Source of the DNA: Bacteroides sp. Marseille-P3684
Lineage (GTDB): Bacteria; Bacteroidota; Bacteroidia; Bacteroidales; Bacteroidaceae
Assembly (NCBI RefSeq): GCF_900291465.1
Contig: NZ_LT985808.1
Location: forward strand, 1,605,912 to 1,669,911
Length of the DNA: 64,000 nt
Direction of reading: 5' to 3'
The notes beneath the pieces were generated by a model. It was not told the origin of the DNA, did no database searches, and saw nothing but the letters and a program-made list of their open reading frames with translations. This document shows positions 1-7,351 of this stretch, piece by piece. The translations under genes and the position numbers were made by a program. Each line of letters starts with the position of its first letter. Positions within the stretch are counted from its first letter, which is position 1.

Positions 1-132
1 TTTGCCGATAAATTCTTCTCAAAGACCCATTTGGACCGGGAGAAAAGCGTAGAAAAAGTCTTACGTAGCCTGGCTCCTTTCGGGGAGGAAGGAGTGGAGC
101 GTTTCAAGGAGTGGTGCGAGCGCTTTCTTTAA
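1..132 (+). CDS. C-terminal end of an unidentified protein (truncated by window edge)
   Basis: An open frame runs from base 1 to a TAA at 130-132 and gives 43 residues, beginning FADKFFSKTHLD and ending KEWCERFL. The start lies outside the window. The tail is charged and looks helical, and I do not recognise the family. It lies in the same direction as lptD, but about 90 bp and a promoter-like element separate the two, so it is probably the last gene of an upstream unit. Confidence 0.6.
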   Translation, partial: FADKFFSKTHLDREKSVEKVLRSLAPFGEEGVERFKEWCERFL

Positions 133-189
133 CACCTAAAAATCAATAAAATTAGAAGCTCTCATTTCTTACCATTGGTGGATAATATG

Positions 190-197
190 TAATTTTG
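190..197 (+). promoter_or_regulatory. Bacteroidetes -7 element for lptD
   Basis: TAATTTTG matches TAnnTTTG and lies 24 bp before the ATG at 222. A weak TTTC at 165-168 sits 21 bp upstream as a possible -33. The element overlaps the alternative TTG start at 195, which argues for the ATG at 222. Confidence 0.55.
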
Positions 198-221
198 CCG
201 ACCAACTGTAATAAGGGATTG

Positions 222-2981
222 ATGAAATCGTTAAGAAACTGTTTATATATACCTCTTCTGTTTATCATGATGCTGTCGCTCATTCCGCAGAGTACGGATG
301 CGCAGCGTCGGCGTTCCAAGGGAAATCCGACTTTCGACTCGCTGGTCACAGACTCCCTGTCGCTGCCGAAAGATTCGCTGTTGCTCGACTCGCTGGCTGT
401 TGATACACTGAAGACAGATACCACTGCCAAGAAGAAGGATGCCCTCGAAGCGCCTGTCACTTTCTCTTCGACAGACTCCACGGTCATGACAGCCGTCGAC
501 GGCTTTGCCCGCATGTATGGCAATGCGAAAATCAATTACCAGACCATCGAGCTGACTGCCGCCGTCGTGGCGATGAACATGGACAGCAGCATTGTCCACG
601 CCAACGGAGTGAAGGACACCACGGGAACCATCCAGGGCAAACCGGTGTTCAAGGACGGCGAGACTCCTTATGAGTCGGAGAAGATGAGCTACAACTTCAA
701 GTCGAAGCGCGGTTTCATCAACAACATCACCACCGAACAGGGGGAAGGATACATCACCAGCGAGAGTGCCAAGAAGGGCAACGACGAGGAGTACTACATG
801 GAGCACGGACGCTACACCACGTGCGACGACCACGAGCATCCGCACTTCTACCTGGCATTGAGCCGTGCGAAAGTCCGTCCGAAGAAGAATGTCGTGTTCG
901 GACCAGCTTGGCTGGTGCTGGCGGACGTTCCCCTTCCGCTTGCCATCCCCTTCGGTTTCTTCCCGTTCAGCAGCAGCTATTCGTCAGGCTTCCTCATGCC
1001 GAGTTACGGTGACGAGTCTACCCGTGGTTTCTACCTGCGTGACGGTGGTTACTATTTTGCCATCAACGACAACATTGACCTGCGTCTCACCGGAGGTATC
1101 TATACCAAAGGTTCCTGGGAGGCGAATGCAGCGTCAACCTATAACAAGCGCTATCGCTATTCCGGTAACTTCAGCTTCAACTATCAGGACATCAAGACGG
1201 GTGACAAGGGAATGCCCGACTACACGGAGACACGGAGCTTCCGCCTGCAATGGACGCACCGCCAGGATGCGAAGGCAAACCCGAACTCCAACTTCTCGGC
1301 GAGCATCAACTATTCGTCGACCAGCTATGACCGGAACAACCTCAACAGCCTCTATGACCCCAGCCTGTATGCACAGAGCACCAAGACTTCGAGTGTGAGC
1401 TATTCGCGCACGTTCCCCGACATTGGTCTGACGCTGTCGAGCACCTTCAACGTTTCGCAGAGTACGCGAGACTCCACCGTGTCGCTGACCTTGCCCGACC
1501 TGAACATCAACCTCAACCGTATCTTCCCCTTCAAGCGGAAGAAGGCGGCAGGCTCGGAACGTTGGTATGAGAAAATCTCCATCCAGTATACAGGACAGAT
1601 CAGCAACACCATCACGGCGAAGGAAGACTACATCCTGAAGTCAAACCTCGCACGTGACTGGCGCAACGGATGGCAGCACCGCATCCCCATCCAGGCGACT
1701 TTCTCCCTGTTCAACTACATCAACATCACTCCGTCGTTCAACTATACCGAGCGGTGGTACCTGTCGAAAATCAAGCGTTCGTGGGACCCGCAGACGCAGA
1801 CGGTGGTGCGCGACACCATCAACGGCTTCAACCGTGTCTACAACTACGACTTCAGTATCTCGGCAAACACGAAGCTCTACGGTTTCTACAAGCCGTCGCC
1901 TAAAATCTTCGGAGACAAGATTGAGATGATCCGCCACGTCTTCACGCCGAGTGTCAGCTACAGCATGTCGCCGGACTTCAGTAAGTCGCGCTACGGCTTC
2001 TATGATACCTATACTTATACGGACGAGAACGGTGAGGTTTACACCCAGAAATACTCCTATTATGAAGGTATGCTCTACGGAACGGCTCCGCAAGGCAAGA
2101 CGGGCAACATCAACTTCTCGTTGTCAAACAACCTGGAGATGAAGGTAAAGTCGGACAAGGACTCTACGGGTGTGAAGAAAATCAGCCTGATTGATGAGTT
2201 TCGCGTCGGCATGTCCTACAACCTCGCCGCTAAGGAAAAGCCATGGAGCGACATGGACATCAGCCTGCGTCTGAAGCTGTCGAAGAGCAAGACCTTCAAC
2301 CTCTCTGCCAGCTTTGCTACTTATGCCTACGAGTTCAACGACCGCGGCCAGGTGGTGGAGGGCAACCGTACGGAGTGGTCCTACGGACGTTTCGGACGCT
2401 TCTCGGGCATGAGCCAGAACTTCTCATATACTTTTGACAACAACACGTGGAAGAAGTGGTTCGGTAAGGACGATGAGGACACGAAGACCAATGAAGATAC
2501 GGAGAATGAGGACGATGAAGAGTTCACCGACCTGGAGGAACGCGAGGAACAGCGCAACAAGAAGAAGACGAAAGTGAGTGCCGAGGTGGACGATGACGGC
2601 TACCTGAAGTTCAGCATGCCCTGGTCGCTCACGGTCTCCTATGGTATCACGATGAGTGAGGACCGCTCAAAGCCCATCAATGTGAAGACGATGCGCTATC
2701 CCTACCGTTTCACGCAGAACCTGAACTTCTCGGGTAACCTCAAGCTGTCCGAAGGATGGAACGTGAACTTCTCCAGCGGTTACGACTTTGAGGCGAAAGA
2801 AATATCCATGTCGACCGTCAACATCACCCGCGACCTTCACTGCTTCAGCATGAGCTGTGGTCTGGTGTTCGGACGTTACCAGTCCTACAACTTCACCATC
2901 AGTGCCAATGCCAGCATGCTGAAGGATGCCCTGAAGTGGGACAAGCGAAGCAGCTACAGCAGCAACGTCGAGTGGTACTAG
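222..2981 (+). CDS. lptD: LptD/OstA-type LPS assembly outer membrane protein
   Basis: A 919-residue outer membrane protein. In the LptD family the C-terminal beta-barrel inserts lipopolysaccharide into the outer leaflet and the N-terminal OstA-like domain connects to the periplasmic LptA bridge. The first 28 residues are a signal peptide (hydrophobic LLFIMMLSLI, then STDAQ). An OstA-like region covers roughly residues 75-210. After it comes a long run of alternating aromatic and polar strands typical of a barrel, with a terminal aromatic residue (EWY). Residues about 748-790 form a very acidic, then basic, low-complexity segment inside the barrel part, probably a loop. I chose the ATG at 222 because the upstream TTG start falls inside the -7 promoter element. 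It is monocistronic and ends at a strong hairpin shared with ung. The family call is from overall character; the barrel is divergent from the enterobacterial protein. Confidence 0.85.
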   Translation: MKSLRNCLYIPLLFIMMLSLIPQSTDAQRRRSKGNPTFDSLVTDSLSLPKDSLLLDSLAVDTLKTDTTAKKKDALEAPVTFSSTDSTVMTAVDGFARMYGNAKINYQTIELTAAVVAMNMDSSIVHANGVKDTTGTIQGKPVFKDGETPYESEKMSYNFKSKRGFINNITTEQGEGYITSESAKKGNDEEYYMEHGRYTTCDDHEHPHFYLALSRAKVRPKKNVVFGPAWLVLADVPLPLAIPFGFFPFSSSYSSGFLMPSYGDESTRGFYLRDGGYYFAINDNIDLRLTGGIYTKGSWEANAASTYNKRYRYSGNFSFNYQDIKTGDKGMPDYTETRSFRLQWTHRQDAKANPNSNFSASINYSSTSYDRNNLNSLYDPSLYAQSTKTSSVSYSRTFPDIGLTLSSTFNVSQSTRDSTVSLTLPDLNINLNRIFPFKRKKAAGSERWYEKISIQYTGQISNTITAKEDYILKSNLARDWRNGWQHRIPIQATFSLFNYINITPSFNYTERWYLSKIKRSWDPQTQTVVRDTINGFNRVYNYDFSISANTKLYGFYKPSPKIFGDKIEMIRHVFTPSVSYSMSPDFSKSRYGFYDTYTYTDENGEVYTQKYSYYEGMLYGTAPQGKTGNINFSLSNNLEMKVKSDKDSTGVKKISLIDEFRVGMSYNLAAKEKPWSDMDISLRLKLSKSKTFNLSASFATYAYEFNDRGQVVEGNRTEWSYGRFGRFSGMSQNFSYTFDNNTWKKWFGKDDEDTKTNEDTENEDDEEFTDLEEREEQRNKKKTKVSAEVDDDGYLKFSMPWSLTVSYGITMSEDRSKPINVKTMRYPYRFTQNLNFSGNLKLSEGWNVNFSSGYDFEAKEISMSTVNITRDLHCFSMSCGLVFGRYQSYNFTISANASMLKDALKWDKRSSYSSNVEWY

Positions 2982-3001
2982 ACCTGTTGACGGATTCCTG
3001 G

Positions 3002-3078
3002 AAAAAAACGAGTTGACAAGGATTGGAAAGGCATGACATCCGTTCAGGTGCCTTCCTCCTTGTCAACTCGTTTTTTTT
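3002..3078. terminator. Bidirectional terminator between lptD and ung
   Basis: ACGAGTTGACAAGGA and its exact complement flank a 35-base loop, with A7 on the left and T8 on the right, so the hairpin can end transcription from both convergent genes. Confidence 0.85.
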
Positions 3079-3108
3079 GTCTGTTTTTCTCGTCCGCTGT
3101 CAGAACCG

Positions 3109-3771
3109 CTACCAGTCGATAGGGGTTTGTCCGTGTGCCCGGAGGTAGTCGTTGGTCAGGCTGAAGTGATGGTTGCCGAAGAAACCGTTGTGTGCCGACA
3201 GGGGAGAGGGATGTGCCGAGGTCAGTACCAGGTGACGGGAGCGGTCAATGAAAGCTCCCTTTTTCTGAGCGTATGCACCCCAGAGGATGAACACAAGGTG
3301 TTCCCGTTCGTTGTTGAGGGCACGGATTGCTGCGTCGGTAAATTCTTCCCAGCCACGGCGTTGGTGGGAGCCGGCTGCATGGGCGCGTACAGTCAGGGTG
3401 GCATTGAGCATCAGTACACCCTGTTCCGCCCAACGTGTCAGGTTGCCGCTGGTCGGTATGGGCTTGCCCAAGTCAGCTTGTATTTCCTTGAAAATGTTTT
3501 GCAGGGAGGGCGGGAAGGCAATCCCGTCGTTTACCGAGAAGCACAGTCCGTGAGCCTGTCCCGGACCGTGATAGGGGTCTTGTCCGATGATGACCACTTT
3601 CACCCGGTCAAAAGGACAGAGGTTGAAAGCATTGAAGATTAGCCGTCCCGGAGGATAGACCGTGGTGTGTGCATATTCGTTGCGTACGAAGTCGGTCAGC
3701 TGCACAAAATAATCCTTCTCAAATTCAGGAGCCAGGTGTTTTTTCCAGCTCTCTTCTATCTGTACATTCAT
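3109..3771 (-). CDS. ung: Uracil-DNA glycosylase, family 1
   Basis: 220 residues, the usual length for family 1 UDG. It removes uracil from DNA in base-excision repair. The water-activating loop GQDPYHG is at residues 63-69, with Asp65 as catalytic base. The uracil-recognising FSV and the later HPSPLS motif (His187) are both present, followed by the FFGNHHFS segment typical of Ung. It lies downstream of asnA in the same direction, but a hairpin and its own -7 element lie in the gap, so it can be transcribed alone. No anomalies seen. Confidence 0.97.
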   Translation of the reverse strand: MNVQIEESWKKHLAPEFEKDYFVQLTDFVRNEYAHTTVYPPGRLIFNAFNLCPFDRVKVVIIGQDPYHGPGQAHGLCFSVNDGIAFPPSLQNIFKEIQADLGKPIPTSGNLTRWAEQGVLMLNATLTVRAHAAGSHQRRGWEEFTDAAIRALNNEREHLVFILWGAYAQKKGAFIDRSRHLVLTSAHPSPLSAHNGFFGNHHFSLTNDYLRAHGQTPIDW

Positions 3772-3793
3772 GAGTCTGCTTGTTGGTTGGCTG

Positions 3794-3801
3794 CAAACTT
3801 A
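3794..3801 (-). promoter_or_regulatory. -7 element for ung
   Basis: The minus strand reads TAAGTTTG, matching TAnnTTTG, 22 bp before the ung ATG. Confidence 0.5.
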
Positions 3802-3818
3802 CGAATAAATGCTGAGAT

Positions 3819-3849
3819 ACGGAAGTGGAACCGGGTATCCCACTTCCGT
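3819..3849 (-). terminator. Hairpin downstream of asnA
   Basis: ACGGAAGTGG pairs with CCACTTCCGT around an 11-base loop. There is no clear U-tract on the minus strand, so it may be a weak terminator or processing site between asnA and ung. Confidence 0.4.
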
Positions 3850-3886
3850 TATCTTTGTACGTCTGCCTGTGGAGTCCGGTACGGAT

Positions 3887-4924
3887 TCAAATCAGGGGAA
3901 TGTGGAGTTTGGCACACGCTTCGCGCATCTCTTCGGGCCAGATGCTTGCCTGGATTTCGCCGATGTGTGCCTTGCGGAGGTATATCATGCAGAGTCTGGA
4001 CTGTCCGATACCGCCTCCGATGCTGAGTGGCAGTGAACCTTCGAGCAGCCGGCGGTGAAAATAGAGCTCCTTGCGTTCCTCTTTCCCCGACAGGGTCAGC
4101 TGACGGAGCAAGGTCTCCCGGTCCACACGGATACCCATGGAGGAAACCTCAATGGGGCAGTCCAGGATGTCATGCCACACGAGGAGGTCACCGTTCAGTC
4201 CCAGGAACCCGTCGCTGTTGGGAGTCGTGTAGTCATCGTAGTCGGGAGCACGCAGGTCATGAGGCTTTCCGTCACCCAGATTGCCACCGATGCCCATGAT
4301 GAAGACCGTCCGGTGCTGGCGGGTGATGAGGCTTTCGCGCTCTTTCGGTGTCTTGTCCGGATAGAGGCGGCGCAGTTCCTCGGAATGGATGAAGAAGATG
4401 TCCGGAGCCAGGAACGGTTCGATTTGCGGATACTGTTCACACACCATGTATTCCGTGCGTAGCATGGCAGCATAGATGTGGCGTACGATGTTTTTCAGGA
4501 AGTCCAGGTTGCGGTCGTCTGCCGTGATGACCCGTTCCCAGTCCCATTGGTCAACATAGAGCGAATGCAGGTTGCCCAGTGATTCGTCGGCACGGATGGC
4601 ATTCATGTCCGTATAGATGCCATATCCCGGAGCTATCCGGTAGTCTGCCAGCGTTACCCGTTTCCATTTCGCCAACGAGTGGACCACCTCGGCACGTGCG
4701 TCGCCCAAGTCCTTGATGGGAAAGCTCACGGCACGCTCGATGCCGCTCAGGTCGTCATTCAATCCCGTACCTTGGAGGACAAAGAGAGGAGCGGTGACCC
4801 TTCGCAAGCGGAGTTCCGAGGACAGGTTCTGCTGGAAGAACTCCTTCACTTTTTTGATTCCCAGTTCGGTTTGTTTCAAGTCGAGCAGCGGCTTGTAGCT
4901 TTTCGGTTCAATCAAATAACTCAT
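3887..4924 (-). CDS. asnA: Aspartate-ammonia ligase (asparagine synthetase A)
   Basis: 345 residues. AsnA makes asparagine from aspartate, ammonia and ATP in the cytoplasm and has the class II aminoacyl-tRNA synthetase fold. The sequence keeps family hallmarks: FFQQNLSSELRLRRVTAPLFV near residues 29-49, GTGLNDDLSGIERAV, the HSLAKWKR segment, YTDMNAIR, and the C-terminal GGGIGQSR arginine motif that binds ATP. Its length is close to the E. coli enzyme (330 residues). It has its own -7 promoter element about 67 bp upstream and probably forms a loose unit with ung. Confidence 0.96.
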   Translation of the reverse strand: MSYLIEPKSYKPLLDLKQTELGIKKVKEFFQQNLSSELRLRRVTAPLFVLQGTGLNDDLSGIERAVSFPIKDLGDARAEVVHSLAKWKRVTLADYRIAPGYGIYTDMNAIRADESLGNLHSLYVDQWDWERVITADDRNLDFLKNIVRHIYAAMLRTEYMVCEQYPQIEPFLAPDIFFIHSEELRRLYPDKTPKERESLITRQHRTVFIMGIGGNLGDGKPHDLRAPDYDDYTTPNSDGFLGLNGDLLVWHDILDCPIEVSSMGIRVDRETLLRQLTLSGKEERKELYFHRRLLEGSLPLSIGGGIGQSRLCMIYLRKAHIGEIQASIWPEEMREACAKLHIPLI

Positions 4925-4990
4925 CTGTTGTTTTTGGTTTCTCTTTACTTGGTAATTGTATTTTTACTTATCTCGTTTCTTTTTGATGGG

Positions 4991-4998
4991 CAAATATA
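4991..4998 (-). promoter_or_regulatory. -7 element for asnA
   Basis: The minus strand reads TATATTTG, an exact TAnnTTTG, 67 bp before the asnA ATG. No convincing -33 is visible. Confidence 0.5.
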
Positions 4999-5116
4999 GA
5001 TAATAGTTTTTATTTTGATAGTATATTCCCGATATAAATGACGTTTAGAAAATGAAAAAGAAGAACGTCCGGCATAAAAAAGTCAGCCAGAGTTAGGAAG
5101 ATTCTGCATTATTTGT

Positions 5117-5124
5117 TACTTTTG
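5117..5124 (+). promoter_or_regulatory. -7 element for tRNA-Arg
   Basis: TACTTTTG lies 20 bp before the mature tRNA, with TTAG at 5093-5096 (20 bp upstream) as an approximate -33. Confidence 0.55.
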
Positions 5125-5144
5125 CACCGATTTGAAAAGAATCT

Positions 5145-5216
5145 GTCTCCGTAGTTCAATGGATAGAATATTGGATTCCGGTTCCAACGATTGGGGTTCG
5201 ACTCCCCACGGGGATA
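5145..5216 (+). tRNA. tRNA-Arg (anticodon CCG)
   Basis: A 72-base cloverleaf: acceptor GTCTCCG/CGGGGAT, anticodon stem TTGGA/TCCAA with loop TTCCGGT giving CCG, and T-arm GGGGTTCGACTCCCC. No encoded CCA. It reads the CGG arginine codon. Confidence 0.93.
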
Positions 5217-5222
5217 CACAGA

Positions 5223-5257
5223 AGGACTTGTTGTCACAGACAGCAGGTCCTTTTTTT
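5223..5257 (+). terminator. Terminator after tRNA-Arg
   Basis: AGGAC-TTGTTGTC pairs with GACAGCA-GTCCT around a tiny loop and is followed by T7. Confidence 0.75.
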
Positions 5258-5318
5258 GGTTGGTGTCAATTGTTCCAATTGACAATGTCTATCGGGCAGA
5301 TGTCCAACAAACAAAAAT

Positions 5319-5450
5319 GTAGGGGCGACCGGACCGGTCGCCCGGTCCAATCATTATTGGACCCATCATTGTTGGGACCAATGCAATTGTCAATCGAATG
5401 TTGGTGGACCGGGTGTTATTGGACCGGGCGACCAGACCGGTCGCCCCTAC
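5319..5450. repeat. MITE/REP-like inverted repeat
   Basis: Two 33-base arms (5319-5351 and 5418-5450) are reverse complements with 31 of 33 positions matching, separated by 66 bases. Each arm begins or ends GTAGGGGCGACC and itself contains a GC-rich palindrome (GGTCGCCC type). No open frame in this stretch looks like a protein. The GC-rich arms contrast with the AT-rich flanks. It resembles a small non-autonomous element or extragenic palindrome. Confidence 0.6.
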
Positions 5451-5453
5451 GTT

Positions 5454-5770
5454 GGGGATGGTGGACGTTTCTGAATTACGTTTTGACAAAATGTCAAACG
5501 AAGGTTCTGAGAGTGCCAATCCTCGCACCAAAATACGATTTGGTGGATTTCGTGGCATTCTCAGGCGATTCGCAAAATACAGATTGTTGCATACAGGGGC
5601 GTTGGAACGACATTACGGAGGGTGTTGAGGTTGAAGGAGTATCATTGTTCTGTTTCCCGTTCCTTACATCCCTCTTTTTATTACCTTCCGATTTGTTGAC
5701 AGCACCCTTCTTCTAGAGAGTGAAACTCGCTTCTTTTTACTTCCATTTTCCAAAGACTTGACTTCCGGGC
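5454..5770. other. Intergenic stretch without recognisable genes
   Basis: I see no convincing gene here. A palindrome TTTGAC-AAAAT-GTCAAA at 5482-5498 is the only clear structure. A 76-residue open frame that starts inside the inverted repeat and ends at 5628 has no recognisable motif. Confidence 0.5.
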
Positions 5771-5773
5771 ATG

Positions 5774-5853
5774 AAACAATAGTGTTTGGGAGGTGAAACT
5801 ATATTGTTTGACGCGTCAAACTATATTGTTTGGCTCGCGAAACAATATTGTTC
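5774..5853. repeat. 22-bp-period palindrome array 1
   Basis: Four 14-bp palindromes of form AAAC-N6-GTTT start at 5774, 5796, 5818 and 5840, an exact 22-bp period (the last ends GTTC). The 8-bp spacers differ (GGGAGGTG, GACGCGTC, GGCTCGCG) but all begin with G. A degenerate in-register unit may lie at 5884-5897. It belongs to the same class as the arrays near 21.5, 26.0 and 57.2 kb and is followed by a conserved block at 5965-6020. Confidence 0.85.
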
Positions 5854-5964
5854 CGGGCACGTTTTGTCTGTTTTTCGAAAACGAAATGTATAGTTTTCTA
5901 AAATCAAGGGCTTTTTTCGGGCATTCCGTTTGCAATCATTCACGTTTCGTCTCCAGATTATCGG

Positions 5965-6020
5965 ATTTTCGAAAAGGACGAGTTAGCTGAAAAGGGCGTA
6001 TCGGGTGATTCTGTCAAGCA
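5965..6020 (-). repeat. Conserved 'head' block beside array 1
   Basis: Read on the minus strand, this block shares TGCTTGACAGAATC, then after 18 bases AGCTAACTC, then after 8 bases CGAAAAT, with the block at 21342-21398 beside array 2. In both cases the block points towards its array. It ends about 45 bp from the dinB stop codon. Confidence 0.7.
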
Positions 6021-6064
6021 GATGAGGGAAAATCGTGTCTTTCTGCTTTCGGGGTCGCTGCCTG

Positions 6065-7141
6065 CTACCTTTTGAACGGCAGTTCCAGTTGCCGCCAGAC
6101 TCCCTTTCTGTCTTCCTGCGGGTTGGAGACAGAGAGACCGATGAGGCGGACGGCATGATGTTCGCAGTCGACCTCCTTCAGGAGCTGTTTGGCGAGGGGG
6201 AGGATGTCTTGCAGGGTGACGAGAGGTTGCACCGTGCTTTGGCTGCGGGTGATTTGTGTGAAGTCGTGGAACTTGATTTTCAGCGTCAGGGTGTTGCCGC
6301 GGAAGTTGTGGCGTTTCAGTCGCTCCACCAGTTCGGTGGTCACGTGATACAGTTCGATGATGAGCGAGGTCCGCGAGGTGAGGTCGCGCTCCAACGTATG
6401 TTCGCAGCCCAGGGATTTGCGGATGCGTATGACCTCCACCGGACGTTCGTCGATGCCTCGGGCAAAGTCATGATAGAGTTGTCCTGCCTTGCCGAAATAG
6501 TGTGTGAGCATCTCCAGCGAACAGGCACGCAGGTCCTTCCCCGTATGGATGAACAGCTCGTGCATCTTTTTTGCCGTCACCTTGCCCACGCCCCAGAAAG
6601 CCTCTACCGGAAGGTGGTCGATGAAGTCCTGCGCCTGGTCGGGGTGGATGGTGCACAGTCCGTCCGGCTTACGATAGTCCGAGGCAACCTTGGCGAGGAA
6701 CTTGTTGTACGATACACCGGCGGATGCCACCAGGTGCAGCTCCTCCCGGATGCGCCGTTTGATTTCCTTGGCAATGTCCACTGCCAGTTCCATTCCCTTC
6801 TTGTTCTCCGTCACATCCAGGAACGCCTCGTCGATGGACAGCGGTTCGATGAGGTCCGTGTATTCCGCAAAGATGTCGCGTATCTGCTCCGACACCTTCT
6901 TGTAGACCTCCATCCGTCCCGGTACGAAAATCAGTTCCGGGCACAGCTTGCGTGCACGGGTCGATGCCATGGCAGAGCGGACGCCGAACTTGCGTGCCTC
7001 ATAGCTTGCCGCCGCCACAACACCCCGTTCCTCCTCGCGTCCTACGGCAATCGGTTTGCCGCGCAGCTCCGGGTTGTCGCGCTGTTCAATGGAGGCATAG
7101 AAGGCGTCCATGTCGATGTGGATGATTTTGCGTAAGGTCAT
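6065..7141 (-). CDS. dinB: DNA polymerase IV (Y-family, DinB)
   Basis: 358 residues, the standard length for Pol IV, which copies past damaged bases. The palm motif HIDMDAFYASIEQ is at residues 8-20, and the second catalytic pair SIDEAFLDVT has Asp104/Glu105. A helix-hairpin-helix thumb follows (WGVGKVTAKKMHELFIHTG). The little-finger domain starts about residue 240, and the C-terminus ends QLELPFKR, which fits a sliding-clamp-binding motif (QLxLPF). No LexA-type site is obvious upstream. It is separated from array 1 by only about 45 bp on its 3' side. Confidence 0.96.
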   Translation of the reverse strand: MTLRKIIHIDMDAFYASIEQRDNPELRGKPIAVGREEERGVVAAASYEARKFGVRSAMASTRARKLCPELIFVPGRMEVYKKVSEQIRDIFAEYTDLIEPLSIDEAFLDVTENKKGMELAVDIAKEIKRRIREELHLVASAGVSYNKFLAKVASDYRKPDGLCTIHPDQAQDFIDHLPVEAFWGVGKVTAKKMHELFIHTGKDLRACSLEMLTHYFGKAGQLYHDFARGIDERPVEVIRIRKSLGCEHTLERDLTSRTSLIIELYHVTTELVERLKRHNFRGNTLTLKIKFHDFTQITRSQSTVQPLVTLQDILPLAKQLLKEVDCEHHAVRLIGLSVSNPQEDRKGVWRQLELPFKR

Positions 7142-7351
7142 GGGGTTGTCCGGTAAATCGTGAGCGAAAATAGTGAAAAAAGCTTGGCACGTTCTTTCCT
7201 TTTAATTATCTTTTGCACGTCTTTATGCAGTAAGTGTCCTTCCGGTACGTTTACTGGTAAAAACCAAGTCTCTATGTCTGTGGAGTAAAATGATTCGGAG
7301 AGTGTCGTGCCTCTTTGTCACTGACACTTGAGTAAACTTAAACAAAAGAAT

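Noticed and set aside
3851-3858. Plus-strand TATCTTTG as a promoter
   Set aside because: It lies between two minus-strand genes and no plus-strand gene follows; taken as chance.
5289-5558. Minus-strand open frame of 89 codons
   Set aside because: It runs through the GC-rich inverted repeat and has no protein-like pattern or promoter.
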